A stretch of 64,000 bases of DNA, taken from Methanothermobacter sp. CaT2 (GTDB lineage Archaea > Methanobacteriota > Methanobacteria > Methanobacteriales > Methanothermobacteraceae). Positions within the stretch are counted from its first letter, which is position 1, and every line of letters begins with the position of its first letter. The notes under the pieces were generated by a model, which saw only the letters and a program-made list of their open reading frames with translations, was not told where the DNA came from and searched no databases. A program made the translations under genes and the position numbers. Positions 1-9,367 of this stretch are shown one piece after another. The stretch is from positions 651,065-715,064 of the forward strand of contig NZ_AP011952.1 of the NCBI RefSeq assembly GCF_000828575.1, given 5' to 3'.

Positions 1-134
1 TATCACTCACAGGTAACTGTTGGATTCATTGTGATATTTCTTATTACATCCTCAAGGGTAAAAAACATAACCATGTCCCGCGCAGAAAATAAATTCCGGG
101 GCCCTTCATGAACACCACGGTTGATGTATGGAGA

Positions 135-956
135 TCATGACTCAACATCCACAAGGACCTCAACACGTTTTATGGCCTCATCAACAGCCTCAGGGTCCAT
201 AATTATCTTTATGGCACCTTCAGGACACCTCTCAGCGCACCTGCCGCATATGAGGCATTTTCTTGCGTCGTGCTCCAGTTCCTTCCCCACAGCTATGGCA
301 CCAGTGAAGCAGGCCTCCTCACAGCGACCGCATAGAACACAGCTGGACTCCTCCCTTTTCAGTTCCACGCCTTCCATTGGTGTTATGGAGGATGCTATGT
401 CCTCAGAGAGGAGTGGCGTCATCTTCCAGAGACAGCAGCATTCACAGCAGCTACAGACCGAGAGGAGTTCATCATGGGGCCCTGAGTTAAGCCAGACAGA
501 GTCTATCCTGTTCCTCCCTATTATATGGACCAGTCCTGCCTCCTGGCATCTTTCAATGTGTTCAAGTGCCTCCTCAGCAGATATGAGTCTTCCGACCTTC
601 TCTGAGATCCTCATGGCTCCGGGGCCCAGGAAGAGGCAGCCAAGGTCATGGGGGTAGCTGCTGCAGCCCGATGAGACCCTGCATATGCAGAAGTCCATCC
701 GGAAGATGTACCTGGACCGGAGTATCATCCTCCTCAGGACCTCCGATGGGAGGGCGACATTCTCAGGCACCTGGATGCGGTGGTTTATCTCGATGGATGA
801 GTTCCTGGGTATGACCTGTATATCGTCCCCCTCAAAGAAGAGTCTCCTTACGAGGTTCCTGAATATCACAGACCTTTCTGTGAGGGATGCGAGTTTAAAT
901 CGGGACCTGAATGTCCTCCTTATTATCGCAACACTTATATCTGTGAAGTCAATCAC
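135..956 (-). CDS. Cys-rich 4Fe-4S ferredoxin-domain protein
   Basis: The C-terminal ~60 residues hold two classic 4Fe-4S motifs (CVLCGRCEEAC and CLICGRCAERC), so it probably carries two [4Fe-4S] clusters and acts as a cytoplasmic electron-transfer protein. Upstream lie two more Cys groups: CICRVSSGCSSYPHDLGC near residue 95 and CSCCECCC (six Cys in eight residues) near residue 160. I chose GTG at 956: GGGTGG lies 5 nt upstream and the start overlaps the stop of the upstream glycosylase gene (GTGATTGA). An ATG at 998 would add 14 residues and overlap it by 50 nt. Redox partner and role unknown; function beyond the ferredoxin fold is not inferred. Confidence 0.85.
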   Translation of the reverse strand: MIDFTDISVAIIRRTFRSRFKLASLTERSVIFRNLVRRLFFEGDDIQVIPRNSSIEINHRIQVPENVALPSEVLRRMILRSRYIFRMDFCICRVSSGCSSYPHDLGCLFLGPGAMRISEKVGRLISAEEALEHIERCQEAGLVHIIGRNRIDSVWLNSGPHDELLSVCSCCECCCLWKMTPLLSEDIASSITPMEGVELKREESSCVLCGRCEEACFTGAIAVGKELEHDARKCLICGRCAERCPEGAIKIIMDPEAVDEAIKRVEVLVDVES

Positions 957-1632
957 GTGAACCACCCAGTTTTTCTGTGAGGGGATCGCCATCCCCATGG
1001 ACCCTTCCTCTGTAGTAGGACTTGCCGTGCCTGACTATAAGGGCATGGTACTCCTGGAAGACCCTGAAATCGGGTTCAAGGGACCTTTCGAAGAGTTCCT
1101 TTATTCTGTGGTAGCTCTCATCACCGGCTATGAGTCCCAGATGGGTCAGTATCCTCCTTGTGTATGCATCAACCACGAACTCCGGTTTTCTGTAGGCATA
1201 TAGCAGCACTGAATCCGCGGTTTCAGGACCGACACCCCTTACCTTCAGGAGCTCCTTCCGGGATGGTGTTGAGCCCTCAAGGGATATGAAGAACCCTGCC
1301 ATTTCGCGGAGGTATGATGCCTTCTGTCTGTAGAAACCAGCACACCTTATGGCCGCCTCAAGTTCAGCGTCGTCCAGGGAGAGTATCCTCTGGGGTTTAA
1401 GGGCGTCCATTGCCGCAAGGTTTCTGAGTGCAGATGCAGCAGAGTCCCAGGACGTGTTCTGTGTGAGTATGGAACCTGTGATGACCTCAAAGACCTCCCC
1501 ATCATCTGATGGTGGGGTGTAATCGCCGGGGTGGTACCTGAGTGTCATTGTATCCCTATCAAGGAGTGGCCACCATCCCTGGGGCCCATAGAGTTCCATG
1601 AGGAAACGGTAGATATGCCTGAGCATTTTCAT
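949..1632 (-). CDS. MagIII-like HhH-GPD DNA glycosylase
   Basis: Endonuclease III superfamily base-excision repair enzyme. The helix-hairpin-helix is LLKVRGVGPETADSVLLYA and the catalytic Asp is in FVVDAYTRRIL. The Lys used by bifunctional Nth enzymes (GVGRKTA) is Glu here (GVGPETA), and the C-terminus has no Fe-S cysteines. Both traits, plus ILTQNT and GFYRQKA, resemble Helicobacter 3-methyladenine glycosylase MagIII, so a monofunctional alkylpurine glycosylase is the best inference. Start is uncertain: ATG 1632 or 1626 places LRHIYRFLMELYGPQGWW at the N-terminus; the frame stays open to 1710 but that extension looks non-coding. Cotranscribed with the ferredoxin gene it overlaps. Confidence 0.85.
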   Translation of the reverse strand: MKMLRHIYRFLMELYGPQGWWPLLDRDTMTLRYHPGDYTPPSDDGEVFEVITGSILTQNTSWDSAASALRNLAAMDALKPQRILSLDDAELEAAIRCAGFYRQKASYLREMAGFFISLEGSTPSRKELLKVRGVGPETADSVLLYAYRKPEFVVDAYTRRILTHLGLIAGDESYHRIKELFERSLEPDFRVFQEYHALIVRHGKSYYRGRVHGDGDPLTEKLGGSRD

Positions 1633-1805
1633 GTTTAATAGGTAAATAAACACCACGGTTAAACATTTAGGTCCTGCGTGAAAACCCTGATTGTAAGGAA
1701 TCCACATCAACCCCCATCCTCATGATCACAGAACATAAAAAGCAGCACAATCAGTAAACCAGCAATACCCGATGATATATTAATTAAAAGTTACACAGTA
1801 AATCC

Positions 1806-2465
1806 ATGAGATATGAAATTTTACACAGACCAAGTTTTAGTATGGCTCACATCGAGCTTGAAAGCGGTGAAGCAATAAAGGCTGAGACAGGTGCAATGGT
1901 GAGCATGAGCTCAAACATAGAACTTCAGACGGAGACAGGGGGTCTTCTTGGGGCTTTTAAGAGATCCATTGGAGGGGAAAGCCTTTTCCTTAACACCTTC
2001 AGGGCACAGGGTAGGGGGGATGTGCAGCTCGCACCGGCCTATCCGGGTGATGTTGAGGTCCTTGAGACCACGGAGGCCATCTATGCCCAGAGTGGCGCAT
2101 TCATGGCCGGACCAGAGGATGTGGAGATAGACACAAAACTGGGAGGTTTCAAGACCTTCTTTGCAAGGGAGGGATTATTCCTTCTTAAAATCCAATCCTC
2201 AGGACCGGTGTTCCTTTCAAGTTTCGGGGCAATTTACAGCAGGGAACTTGTAAATGAGAGGTTCATAGTGGACACAGGCCACATTGTAGCCTTCACAGAG
2301 GGTCTTGATTTCAGTGTGAGAAAGGTTGGTGGACTTAAAAGTACTTTTCTGAGTGGCGAAGGCCTGGTTGCAGAATTTGAAGGTACAGGAACCGTATACA
2401 TGCAGAGCCGGAGCATTGATAGCTTCGTTGGATGGTTAACACCCATGCTCCCCTCAAGGAGTTAG
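1806..2465 (+). CDS. AIM24 / TIGR00266 family protein
   Basis: A 219-residue beta-rich protein with the family pattern: opening [18 protein letters not shown], then [28 protein letters not shown] and [10 protein letters not shown], and the second-half repeats [17 protein letters not shown] and [17 protein letters not shown]. The family (DUF124/AIM24) is widespread in bacteria and archaea with no firm biochemical role. An AT-rich stretch (atatattaattaaaag) about 25-35 nt upstream is the likely TATA region. Only 22 nt separate its stop from the aroC start, so the two are probably cotranscribed. Confidence 0.88.
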   Translation: MRYEILHRPSFSMAHIELESGEAIKAETGAMVSMSSNIELQTETGGLLGAFKRSIGGESLFLNTFRAQGRGDVQLAPAYPGDVEVLETTEAIYAQSGAFMAGPEDVEIDTKLGGFKTFFAREGLFLLKIQSSGPVFLSSFGAIYSRELVNERFIVDTGHIVAFTEGLDFSVRKVGGLKSTFLSGEGLVAEFEGTGTVYMQSRSIDSFVGWLTPMLPSRS

Positions 2466-2487
2466 ATTGATACTGTGTGGTGATTCG

Positions 2488-3591
2488 GTGGCCGGGAACA
2501 GTACCGGTGAAATGTTCAGAGTAACGACCTTCGGATCCAGCCATGGTCCTGCAGTGGGTGCCGTTATCGACGGCTGCCCCGCAGGTCTCGAACTGAGTGA
2601 GGATGACATACAGCAGGAACTTAACAGGAGGAGGCCTGGAACCAGCGCCCTGACCACTCCACGGGCTGAATCCGACAGGGTCGAGATACTCTCAGGTATA
2701 TTCAGGGAAAGAACAGATGGCACTCCAATAGCTGGAATCGTCAGAAACCTGGACGCCGACTCAAAAAGTTACAGTAACATTAAGAATACACCAAGGCCGG
2801 GGCACGGTGACTACACCTGGAGGGCGAGGTTCAGGAACTACGACTACCGTGGCGGTGGCCGTGGAAGTGGAAGGGTTACCATTGGGCACGTAATCGGTGG
2901 GGCCGTTGCAAAGAAACTCATCGGTAATTATGGTTTGACTGTAACAGGCCACGTTGTGCAGGTGGGTGATGTTAAGGCAGACACTGTAAGCCTTAAAAGG
3001 ATAGGCGAGTATGCTGAGAGCAATCCTGTTCGCTGTGCAGATCCCAGGGCGGCCAGACAGATGGAGGAGGTTATACTCGATGCCCGCAGCAGGGGAGACT
3101 CCGTTGGTGGGGTTGTTGAGGTTGTTGTCCTTGGTGCGCCCCCGGGACTTGGTGATCCGGTATTCAGTAAACTCGATGCAGATATGGCCAGGGCCCTAAT
3201 GGGTATCGGGTCTGTGAAGGGTGTTGAGATCGGGATGGGATTCGAGGTTGCAGAACACCGTGCAAGTGAGATAAACGATGAGTTCTACCTGGATGATGAT
3301 GGTAAGGTGAGGACAACAACAAACACCTCTGGAGGCATACTTGGAGGGATATCAAGCGGCATGCCAATAACTGCAAGGATAGCAGTAAAGCCCACACCAT
3401 CCATATCAGTCCCCCAGAAGACAGTTGACCTTGAAAGGATGGAGGAAACAACCATTGAGGTCCGTGGAAGACATGATCCCTGCATCTGCCCCAGGGTTGT
3501 GCCTGTTGCAGAGGCTGCGGTTGCAATCGTCCTTGCCGACCATATGATAAGGGCCGGCTTCATCCACCCCACATACATTGGAAAAGAATGA
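2488..3591 (+). CDS. aroC: Chorismate synthase
   Basis: Converts EPSP to chorismate with reduced FMN, the last shared step to aromatic amino acids. The 367-residue protein has all family signatures: GSSHG (residues 16-20) followed by [15 protein letters not shown], RDDGxP-like [47 protein letters not shown] and [16 protein letters not shown]. The first motif has Ser where most homologues have Glu/Asp, an allowed variant. I chose GTG 2488 because GGTGAT sits 5 nt upstream and the protein then begins [16 protein letters not shown]; a TTG at 2467 has no such support. It sits between the AIM24 gene and the ThrE-like gene. Confidence 0.97.
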   Translation: MAGNSTGEMFRVTTFGSSHGPAVGAVIDGCPAGLELSEDDIQQELNRRRPGTSALTTPRAESDRVEILSGIFRERTDGTPIAGIVRNLDADSKSYSNIKNTPRPGHGDYTWRARFRNYDYRGGGRGSGRVTIGHVIGGAVAKKLIGNYGLTVTGHVVQVGDVKADTVSLKRIGEYAESNPVRCADPRAARQMEEVILDARSRGDSVGGVVEVVVLGAPPGLGDPVFSKLDADMARALMGIGSVKGVEIGMGFEVAEHRASEINDEFYLDDDGKVRTTTNTSGGILGGISSGMPITARIAVKPTPSISVPQKTVDLERMEETTIEVRGRHDPCICPRVVPVAEAAVAIVLADHMIRAGFIHPTYIGKE

Positions 3592-3615
3592 AAGAATCCC
3601 TATCTGACCAGAGAG

Positions 3616-4833
3616 ATGACAGCAGAGCTGCTCGAATTCCTTGAGGAGCTGAGCCGCGCCCTCATAGCCTCAGGGAATTCTGTTACAGATACCGAGAGGA
3701 TCCTGCGGAGTGTCGCCGAGTCCCAGGGCGTGGAGGTTGAGGTCTCGGTCCTCCCAACCATGATCATAATAAAGGCGGAGGGAGAGGTTTCAAGGATGGG
3801 CCTTGCAGCCCAGTCCCCCGGGATGATGCCCCTTCACCAGGTCACAGAAATATACAGACTCACCGATGATGTGACATCCCTGAGGATGGAGGTGGGTGAG
3901 GCCCTGGGTGAGCTCAGGGGGATATTGAGGGGATCCCACAGGTTCGGCCGCTACGGGATCCTTCTGGGTTATCTTATTCTCTCAATAGGTATAGCACTGC
4001 TTATACAGCCAGACCCTGATCTTGTAGTTTATTCATCATTTCTCAGCCTTATAGCAGGCTCCCTGATAGTGGTGGGTTACGGTAACAGGAGGCTCTCCCT
4101 CATCATGCCTGTACTGGCATCCTTCACGGTTTCTGGTGTTGCCTTCTTCCTGATCAATACGGGTGCCGTGAGCGGGAACCTCACACTCCTTGTACCGCCG
4201 CTGATATACTTTATCCCCGGTGTAACCCTAACCACAGGAATCTATGAACTTGCAAGTGGTGAACTGGTTTCAGGGTCAAGCAGGGTGATATACGGCTGCA
4301 TGGTTCTTCTCCTCCTCCTGTTTGGTGTCCTGATGGGTATGCAGCTTAACAGGTTTCCGCAGGAGGAATTTGCAGCCATAAAAATATCAGCCATGAGCTA
4401 CAGCCCGTATCTGGGGGCATTCATATTTGCCGTTGGTATATATCTCTTCCTCTCTGTCTACCGGAGTGATTTTCCATGGATACTTCTTGTGCTCTACAGT
4501 GCACTCATGGGACAGCAGCTGGGAAATGTAGCTGGAGGAGGACTCCTCGGGGCATTTCTGGGGGCCCTGTCAATGACACTGGTTGCCAGGGGCATTGAGC
4601 TTGCAGGTAAGACTCCGCACTTCGTCACCCTCTACCCGGCCTTCTGGTTCCTTGCTCCCGGGTCCCTGGGTTTCATAGGACTCGCAAATCTCCTGGGGAG
4701 GAACTATCTGACATCCGTGGCTGAGATAACACTCTTCGCAATGACTGTGGTTGCAATAGCCCTTGGACTGCTTGTTGGCGCACTGCTCACGGAACCATTC
4801 AGTGATAAAATAAGAGCCCCGGGCGGGGATTGA
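3616..4833 (+). CDS. ThrE-like threonine/serine exporter family membrane protein
   Basis: 405 residues. The N-terminal ~100 residues form the cytoplasmic DUF1212 (ThrE) domain (ELSRALIASGNSVTDTERIL, VLPTMIIIK), followed by about ten hydrophobic segments from residue ~115 to the end, including the second ThrE-type bundle (PYLGAFIFAVGIYLF, GGGLLGAFLGALSMTL). Homologues export threonine or serine, or act in related amino/organic acid transport; substrate here is unknown. It follows aroC by 24 nt. The last six codons and the stop lie over the antisense of the tRNA-Thr 3' end (shared 4815-4833). Confidence 0.85.
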   Translation: MTAELLEFLEELSRALIASGNSVTDTERILRSVAESQGVEVEVSVLPTMIIIKAEGEVSRMGLAAQSPGMMPLHQVTEIYRLTDDVTSLRMEVGEALGELRGILRGSHRFGRYGILLGYLILSIGIALLIQPDPDLVVYSSFLSLIAGSLIVVGYGNRRLSLIMPVLASFTVSGVAFFLINTGAVSGNLTLLVPPLIYFIPGVTLTTGIYELASGELVSGSSRVIYGCMVLLLLLFGVLMGMQLNRFPQEEFAAIKISAMSYSPYLGAFIFAVGIYLFLSVYRSDFPWILLVLYSALMGQQLGNVAGGGLLGAFLGALSMTLVARGIELAGKTPHFVTLYPAFWFLAPGSLGFIGLANLLGRNYLTSVAEITLFAMTVVAIALGLLVGALLTEPFSDKIRAPGGD

Positions 4834-4887
4834 ACCCGCGACCTCGGGATTACGAATCCCGCGCTCTCCCACCTAAGCTACCGAGGC
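4815..4887 (-). tRNA. tRNA-Thr (anticodon CGT)
   Basis: Reading the minus strand from 4887, GCCTCGG pairs with CCGGGGC (one G-U), the D arm is GCTT/GAGC, the anticodon stem CGGGA/TCCCG holds loop TTCGTAA (anticodon CGT), and the T arm is GCGGG-TTCAATC-CCCGC. Discriminator base is U, usual for Thr. No CCA is encoded. Its 3' 19 nt overlap the convergent exporter gene stop. Confidence 0.97.
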
Positions 4888-5284
4888 CTGAAGTAATTTT
4901 TTATGACTTATTGAAACTGAAGCCTTAAATAATTAATGGTCCGCATGTATGATCCTGAACCCTGCCTTGATGTTTGAAAACTCCCATCTGGTCCCTGTTC
5001 TAAGGTTTATATGTGTTATGAAGCCCTATCATGATCGAACCCTATCCTAAATGGGAATTTCGGAGGATGTTCATCTCTGACCAGGTAATCATCATCGTTA
5101 ACGTTTTCATGGCTTTTTTCTAAGTTCTGGTCTGTTTTTGAGGAGTCCCTTTAAATTTCTGTCCTGGCTTTCCACTCTTTCCATCAGGTAAATACTTTGC
5201 AGATCCGTAGTATATATGAGTTTTTTGTATAATTCAAAACCTGAAGGTTTTTTGAAGGAACCTGTGTGTGGATGAAGAGAGCCT
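4888..5284 (+). other. Intergenic region without a recognisable gene
   Basis: About 400 bp, AT-rich. It holds the upstream region of the minus-strand tRNA-Thr (attatttaaggc near 4925-4940 is a candidate box A). A 70-codon reading frame on the minus strand (5107-5319) has low-complexity, family-free content and runs into the end of the next gene, so I do not call it. Confidence 0.5.
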
Positions 5285-6049
5285 TCAGGAAATGGTCGGG
5301 CTGTCTCCATCCAGGTCAAGTTTCATGCCATCCCTCGCTGCCAGTGTCCTGATACCCGTTGCCTCCTGGACCCTGAATGCCTCCATCTCAGGGTCGTTGA
5401 GTATCATCTTCATTCCAAGGTGGGTCATCACTGCAATACCCGGTTTCACATCCTCCACAAGTTTTATGAAATCATCCGTACACATGTGGCCCCTTATATG
5501 CTCATCCCCGGGTCTTATGACGCTTGATATGAGGACATCCGCCCCCCGGTGGTAATCTGCAAGTCCATCGAAGTACTCTGTATCCGAGGTATAGGACACT
5601 GAAAGATCATCAGCCCTTAACCTGAACCCCACACCTGTCGGGTCCCCATGGACGGTGCCTGTACCTGTAACCTCAAGATCCCCTATATCCACTGTCTCAC
5701 CGGCTGATAGTGTTATGCATCGTGATCTTCTCATATGGTACTCTGATATGCATGGCCCCCAGTCCCTGTAACCCTCCATTACACTTAAACTTCCCAGGAT
5801 GGTGCCCCTCTGGCGCGTCATGCCCCTGGTCATTGCCTCTATGAGTACCTCTGCATCGGTGTAGTGGTCAGTGTGTGAGTGGGATACCATCACAGCATCC
5901 AGCTTCCTGGGGTCAGAGTCAAACTGATAGGACCTCACAAGCGCCCCTGGACCCGGGTCGATGTGGATGTTCATGCCGGCGATTCCATCAATCCTCAGCC
6001 CGCCGGTCATCCTTTTCTGTGTTATGGTGGCGAAATCGTCCGCCACCAC
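5285..6049 (-). CDS. Metallo-beta-lactamase fold hydrolase
   Basis: 254 residues. The MBL zinc motif is [11 protein letters not shown] at about residues 54-64, with further candidate ligands in [23 protein letters not shown] and MTHLGMKM. The N-terminal strand [13 protein letters not shown] is typical of UlaG/ComA-like archaeal MBL hydrolases. It should be a cytoplasmic phosphodiesterase or other metallohydrolase; the substrate is unknown. GTG 6049 and GTG 6046 are both possible; GGGAG lies just upstream and spacing favours 6046. It lies 62 bp downstream of the DUF2121 gene on the same strand. Confidence 0.88.
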   Translation of the reverse strand: MVADDFATITQKRMTGGLRIDGIAGMNIHIDPGPGALVRSYQFDSDPRKLDAVMVSHSHTDHYTDAEVLIEAMTRGMTRQRGTILGSLSVMEGYRDWGPCISEYHMRRSRCITLSAGETVDIGDLEVTGTGTVHGDPTGVGFRLRADDLSVSYTSDTEYFDGLADYHRGADVLISSVIRPGDEHIRGHMCTDDFIKLVEDVKPGIAVMTHLGMKMILNDPEMEAFRVQEATGIRTLAARDGMKLDLDGDSPTIS

Positions 6050-6111
6050 TCCCTAGAAACGTTAACCTCATTCAATCACCCATCCTATCTTTCTCCGCCG
6101 CCAATAAAAAT

Positions 6112-7041
6112 TTATTCCTCCCTGCGACAGATTATGACGTCACAGTCGACCTTTATATCTCTCCCCTCCACGCAGAGGTTCTCATCCCTTACAGCTATTT
6201 TCTCGCCGGGTGAGATGGTGCCGCCATCTGCTACCCTCATGAGTACCATGTCACCTGGACCTGCAACCTTCTTCCAGCGGGTGTCATAGGCCTCAACATC
6301 ACCTGCAAGTTTAACCTCCACGTGGCTCCCATCCTGCCTCATGACCCTGCCGACCTCGCCCTCTGTGAGGATCCTTGAGGCCAGTTTCATCTCCTCCCGT
6401 CGGTCTAGCATCTCCTGTTTGAGTTTGGCCCTCCATTTCTGGAGGAGGCGGACATCCCTCACAATGGTGTCACTCAGAAGTTTGTGGGCGCTCTTCTTAT
6501 CCAGGGATGGGCTCTTTATGAACAGGTCATATTCGCTGCCAACAGATGGTGTCTGTGAGGATACATGGTCCATGAGTTCCCTGAAGAGGTCAGCAACATC
6601 CTTGAGGCTTGTCTTTGTCTTCCACCTCTTTTTAAGGAACCTGTTTGTGATCTCCTTGGCTATCTTATTCCCGAAGACTATTATTGCAGTATCACCCTTT
6701 TCCATGCTGGTTATCTTTGAACCTGTGAGTTCAATTATCTGATAGGCCCCTGTTGTTGCATATATCCTTCTTCTTCTTGTCTCAAAGGGTGTTTTCTGGC
6801 TTATTTCACCCACAACAACGTCGCCAAGGCTTCTGACCTTGCATGTGTCATCTGTGACCTTTATATTTACGCCAAGCTCCGACGCCCTCCTCTGGAGTTC
6901 CTCATCACTTTTTATCTTGCCTGTGTACAGCTCCTCCTCAAGTACCTCTCTACTTGATTTATCACCAAAGTAGGCTATTCTCCGTTTATCTCCAGCTATG
7001 ACGCATCCCTTGCTACTTATGTAGGTTATGATGAGACTCAT
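6112..7041 (-). CDS. DUF2121 family methanogen protein, proteasome-like N-terminus
   Basis: 309 residues, recognised as the methanogen-restricted DUF2121 family. The N-terminus MSLIITYISSKGCVIAGDKR is reminiscent of the first beta hairpin of Ntn-hydrolase/proteasome beta subunits (xGVVLAADRR), but no nucleophile Thr is visible at a processed N-terminus. The middle is helical and charged (residues ~150-230), and the C-terminal ~80 residues look beta-rich (GEVGRVMRQDGSHVEVKL, VAGPGDMVLMRVADGG). ATG 7041 has GGGTGATC 5 nt upstream. Biochemical function unknown. Confidence 0.8.
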   Translation of the reverse strand: MSLIITYISSKGCVIAGDKRRIAYFGDKSSREVLEEELYTGKIKSDEELQRRASELGVNIKVTDDTCKVRSLGDVVVGEISQKTPFETRRRRIYATTGAYQIIELTGSKITSMEKGDTAIIVFGNKIAKEITNRFLKKRWKTKTSLKDVADLFRELMDHVSSQTPSVGSEYDLFIKSPSLDKKSAHKLLSDTIVRDVRLLQKWRAKLKQEMLDRREEMKLASRILTEGEVGRVMRQDGSHVEVKLAGDVEAYDTRWKKVAGPGDMVLMRVADGGTISPGEKIAVRDENLCVEGRDIKVDCDVIICRREE

Positions 7042-7333
7042 TGTGGATCACCCGATCATCTATACACATGAATTTGATGGGACAGTTAATTAAAGGATTC
7101 GAATTTTATGATCGCGTCCTTATTAGCAGGGACCCATTCATGAAAAACTGGCATGCATCCTCAGATGAATGAGGTGCAGAGATGAGCCAGCTCGTGGTTG
7201 CCGTCTTCTTAGTGCTGAATCCAGAGGAAGTATCAAACAGGGGATGAAGCAGAATGTGACTGAAGAAATGAGGTACAGTCAACCCCTCAATTAATAAAGC
7301 GCCATCAACATAAATAATGACGAGGGGGAACCA
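7042..7333 (+). other. Divergent intergenic region with one tiny open frame
   Basis: Divergent promoters for the DUF2121 gene (minus) and DUF255 gene (plus). It contains a 21-codon frame at 7182-7247 (MSQLVVAVFLVLNPEEVSNR then G) preceded by GAGGTG 5 nt before the ATG; too short to judge as a gene. Nothing else recognisable. Confidence 0.4.
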
Positions 7334-9367
7334 ATGAAAGATGAGTACACCAATTCTCTCATAAAGGAGAAGAGTCCCTATTTACTGCAGCATGCACACA
7401 ACCCTGTGAACTGGTATCCATGGGGTGATGATGCCTTCAGAAAGGCCCTGGCAGAGAGGAAACCCATATTTTTATCGATAGGATACTCCACATGTCACTG
7501 GTGCCATGTGATGGCAAGGGAATCCTTTGAGGACCCTGAAATCGCAGATATACTCAATCGAGACTTTGTTTCTGTTAAGGTGGACCGGGAGGAGCGCCCG
7601 GATATTGATGCCATCTACATGAGGGTCTGCCAGATGATGACAGGTGGCGGGGGATGGCCCCTGACTATCATCATGACGCCCGAGGGTGAACCCTTCTTTG
7701 CAGGGACCTATTTCCCTCCAGAGGATAGGGGTGGAGTCCCGGGCCTTAAGACGATCCTTGAGAGGGTTGTTATGCTCTGGAAGAATGACCCGAAGGGGAT
7801 AGTTGAGACCGCGCGGAAGGTCGTGGAGGCCCTGAAGGAAAAGCCTGCTTCATACCAGATTAAACCTGAAACCGTGGATATGGCCTACGAGTACCTCAGG
7901 AGGAATTTTGACAGGAAAAATGGTGGTTTCGGGTCTCAGCAAAAATTTCCCACTCCCCACAACATCCACTTCCTGCTCACCTACCACCTCCGGAGGGGTG
8001 AGGGGGAGGCCCTTGAGATGGTTAGACTCACCCTGGAGAAGATGAGGTACGGTGGAATATATGACCAGCTGGGTTACGGTTTCCATAGATACGCTGTTGA
8101 ACCAACATGGACGATACCCCACTTTGAGAAGATGCTCTATGACCAGGCCCTCACAATGACGGCCTACCTTGAGGCCTTCCAGGTGACGGGTGATGAGCTC
8201 CACCAGAGGACCGCCCTTGAGATTTCAGAGTATGTCCTCAGGGACCTCAAGTCCCCGGAGGGTGGATTCTACTCGGCCGTGGATGCTGAAAGCGGTGGTG
8301 TTGAGGGTGGTTACTACCTCTGGAGGGCATCAGAGATACTGGAGGCCCTCGGTGATGATGCAGACCTTGTAATGCGCTACTTCAATGTTCTTGAGGATGG
8401 CAACTTCAGGGGCGAGGTGAGGGGTGAGAACATACTCCATGTGGATTCCCCGGAGAAGGTGGCAGAGGAGTTCAATCTGACCCTCGATGAACTTAATGAG
8501 AGGATAGAGGAGGCAAGGAGGGTCCTTCTTGAAAGAAGACTTGAACGTGAGGCCCCCTCTGTGGATGATAAGGTGCTCACAGACTGGAATGGCCTGATGA
8601 TCGGTGCCCTTGCACGCTGCAGCAGGGTTCTTGACCATGATGAATCCCTCAGGGCAGCTGAAGGGTGCCTTGAATTCATTGAGGACAGGTTAATGTCCGA
8701 TGGAAGGCTACTTCACAGGTACAGGGATGGCGAGGCAGCCATAAACGGGAAACTGGATGACTACGCATTCCTGATATGGGGTCTCCTTGAAATGTATGAT
8801 GCGACCCTCCGGGAGGGGTACATCAGAAAAGCCCTTGAACTCACAGAGACCCTCAGGGATAACTTCAGGGACTCTGATGGTGGTTTTTATCTCACAGATG
8901 ATCCGGATGTTATTGTGAGGCCAAAGGAATCAATGGATGGGGCGATTCCATCAGGTAACTCTGTTCACATGCAGAACCTTCTGAGGCTCGGTGGTCTCCT
9001 CGAGGATGAAGAACTGATAGAGGAAGCCAGGGGGATACTGAAAGCCTTCTCCAGGAGGGTTGAATCGTCTCCAGGGGCTCACACATTCCTCCTGTCCTCT
9101 GCAGAGTGGGCAGTTTATGGTGGAAGGTCCCTGGTGGTTGTCTGCAGTGGAGAACCAGAAATACCTGCGGTTCTCAGGAAAACCCTGATCCCTGATTTCA
9201 CCCTCACAGTTATGGGGGGATCAGGTGACTGGTCCTTTGCCCCGGCACACCTCAATGAGAAGGTGGCCCTGGGTGATGGCTGCACCTACTACCTCTGTGA
9301 TGGCAGCAAATGCCACCCGCCAGCAGAGGACCCTGAAAGGGTCATGGAGTACCTGGGGGTGAAATAG
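7334..9367 (+). CDS. DUF255 thioredoxin-fold / YyaL family protein
   Basis: 677 residues. The N-terminal ~170 residues form the DUF255 thioredoxin-like domain: [34 protein letters not shown] (redox-type CxxC) and [15 protein letters not shown]. The rest resembles an (alpha/alpha)6 toroid of the N-acylglucosamine epimerase/glycosidase type ([26 protein letters not shown]). Homologues (bacterial YyaL, animal SPATA20) lack an agreed activity. GAGGGGG lies 5 nt before the ATG. The next gene, a copper-type ATPase, starts on the base after its stop, so the two are translationally coupled and a role in metal or redox stress is a fair guess. Confidence 0.93.
   Translation: MKDEYTNSLIKEKSPYLLQHAHNPVNWYPWGDDAFRKALAERKPIFLSIGYSTCHWCHVMARESFEDPEIADILNRDFVSVKVDREERPDIDAIYMRVCQMMTGGGGWPLTIIMTPEGEPFFAGTYFPPEDRGGVPGLKTILERVVMLWKNDPKGIVETARKVVEALKEKPASYQIKPETVDMAYEYLRRNFDRKNGGFGSQQKFPTPHNIHFLLTYHLRRGEGEALEMVRLTLEKMRYGGIYDQLGYGFHRYAVEPTWTIPHFEKMLYDQALTMTAYLEAFQVTGDELHQRTALEISEYVLRDLKSPEGGFYSAVDAESGGVEGGYYLWRASEILEALGDDADLVMRYFNVLEDGNFRGEVRGENILHVDSPEKVAEEFNLTLDELNERIEEARRVLLERRLEREAPSVDDKVLTDWNGLMIGALARCSRVLDHDESLRAAEGCLEFIEDRLMSDGRLLHRYRDGEAAINGKLDDYAFLIWGLLEMYDATLREGYIRKALELTETLRDNFRDSDGGFYLTDDPDVIVRPKESMDGAIPSGNSVHMQNLLRLGGLLEDEELIEEARGILKAFSRRVESSPGAHTFLLSSAEWAVYGGRSLVVVCSGEPEIPAVLRKTLIPDFTLTVMGGSGDWSFAPAHLNEKVALGDGCTYYLCDGSKCHPPAEDPERVMEYLGVK

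Noticed and set aside
3-74. Mini frame of about 23 codons on the minus strand at the window start (MVMFFTLEDVIRNITMNPTV)
   Set aside because: Too short, at the edge, and no supporting signal; may be chance.
121-657. 178-codon frame on the plus strand
   Set aside because: It is antisense to the ferredoxin gene, low-complexity Ser/Pro-rich, and has no family traits.
5107-5319. 70-codon minus-strand frame in the gap after tRNA-Thr
   Set aside because: Overlaps the MBL gene end in another frame, no ribosome site or known family.
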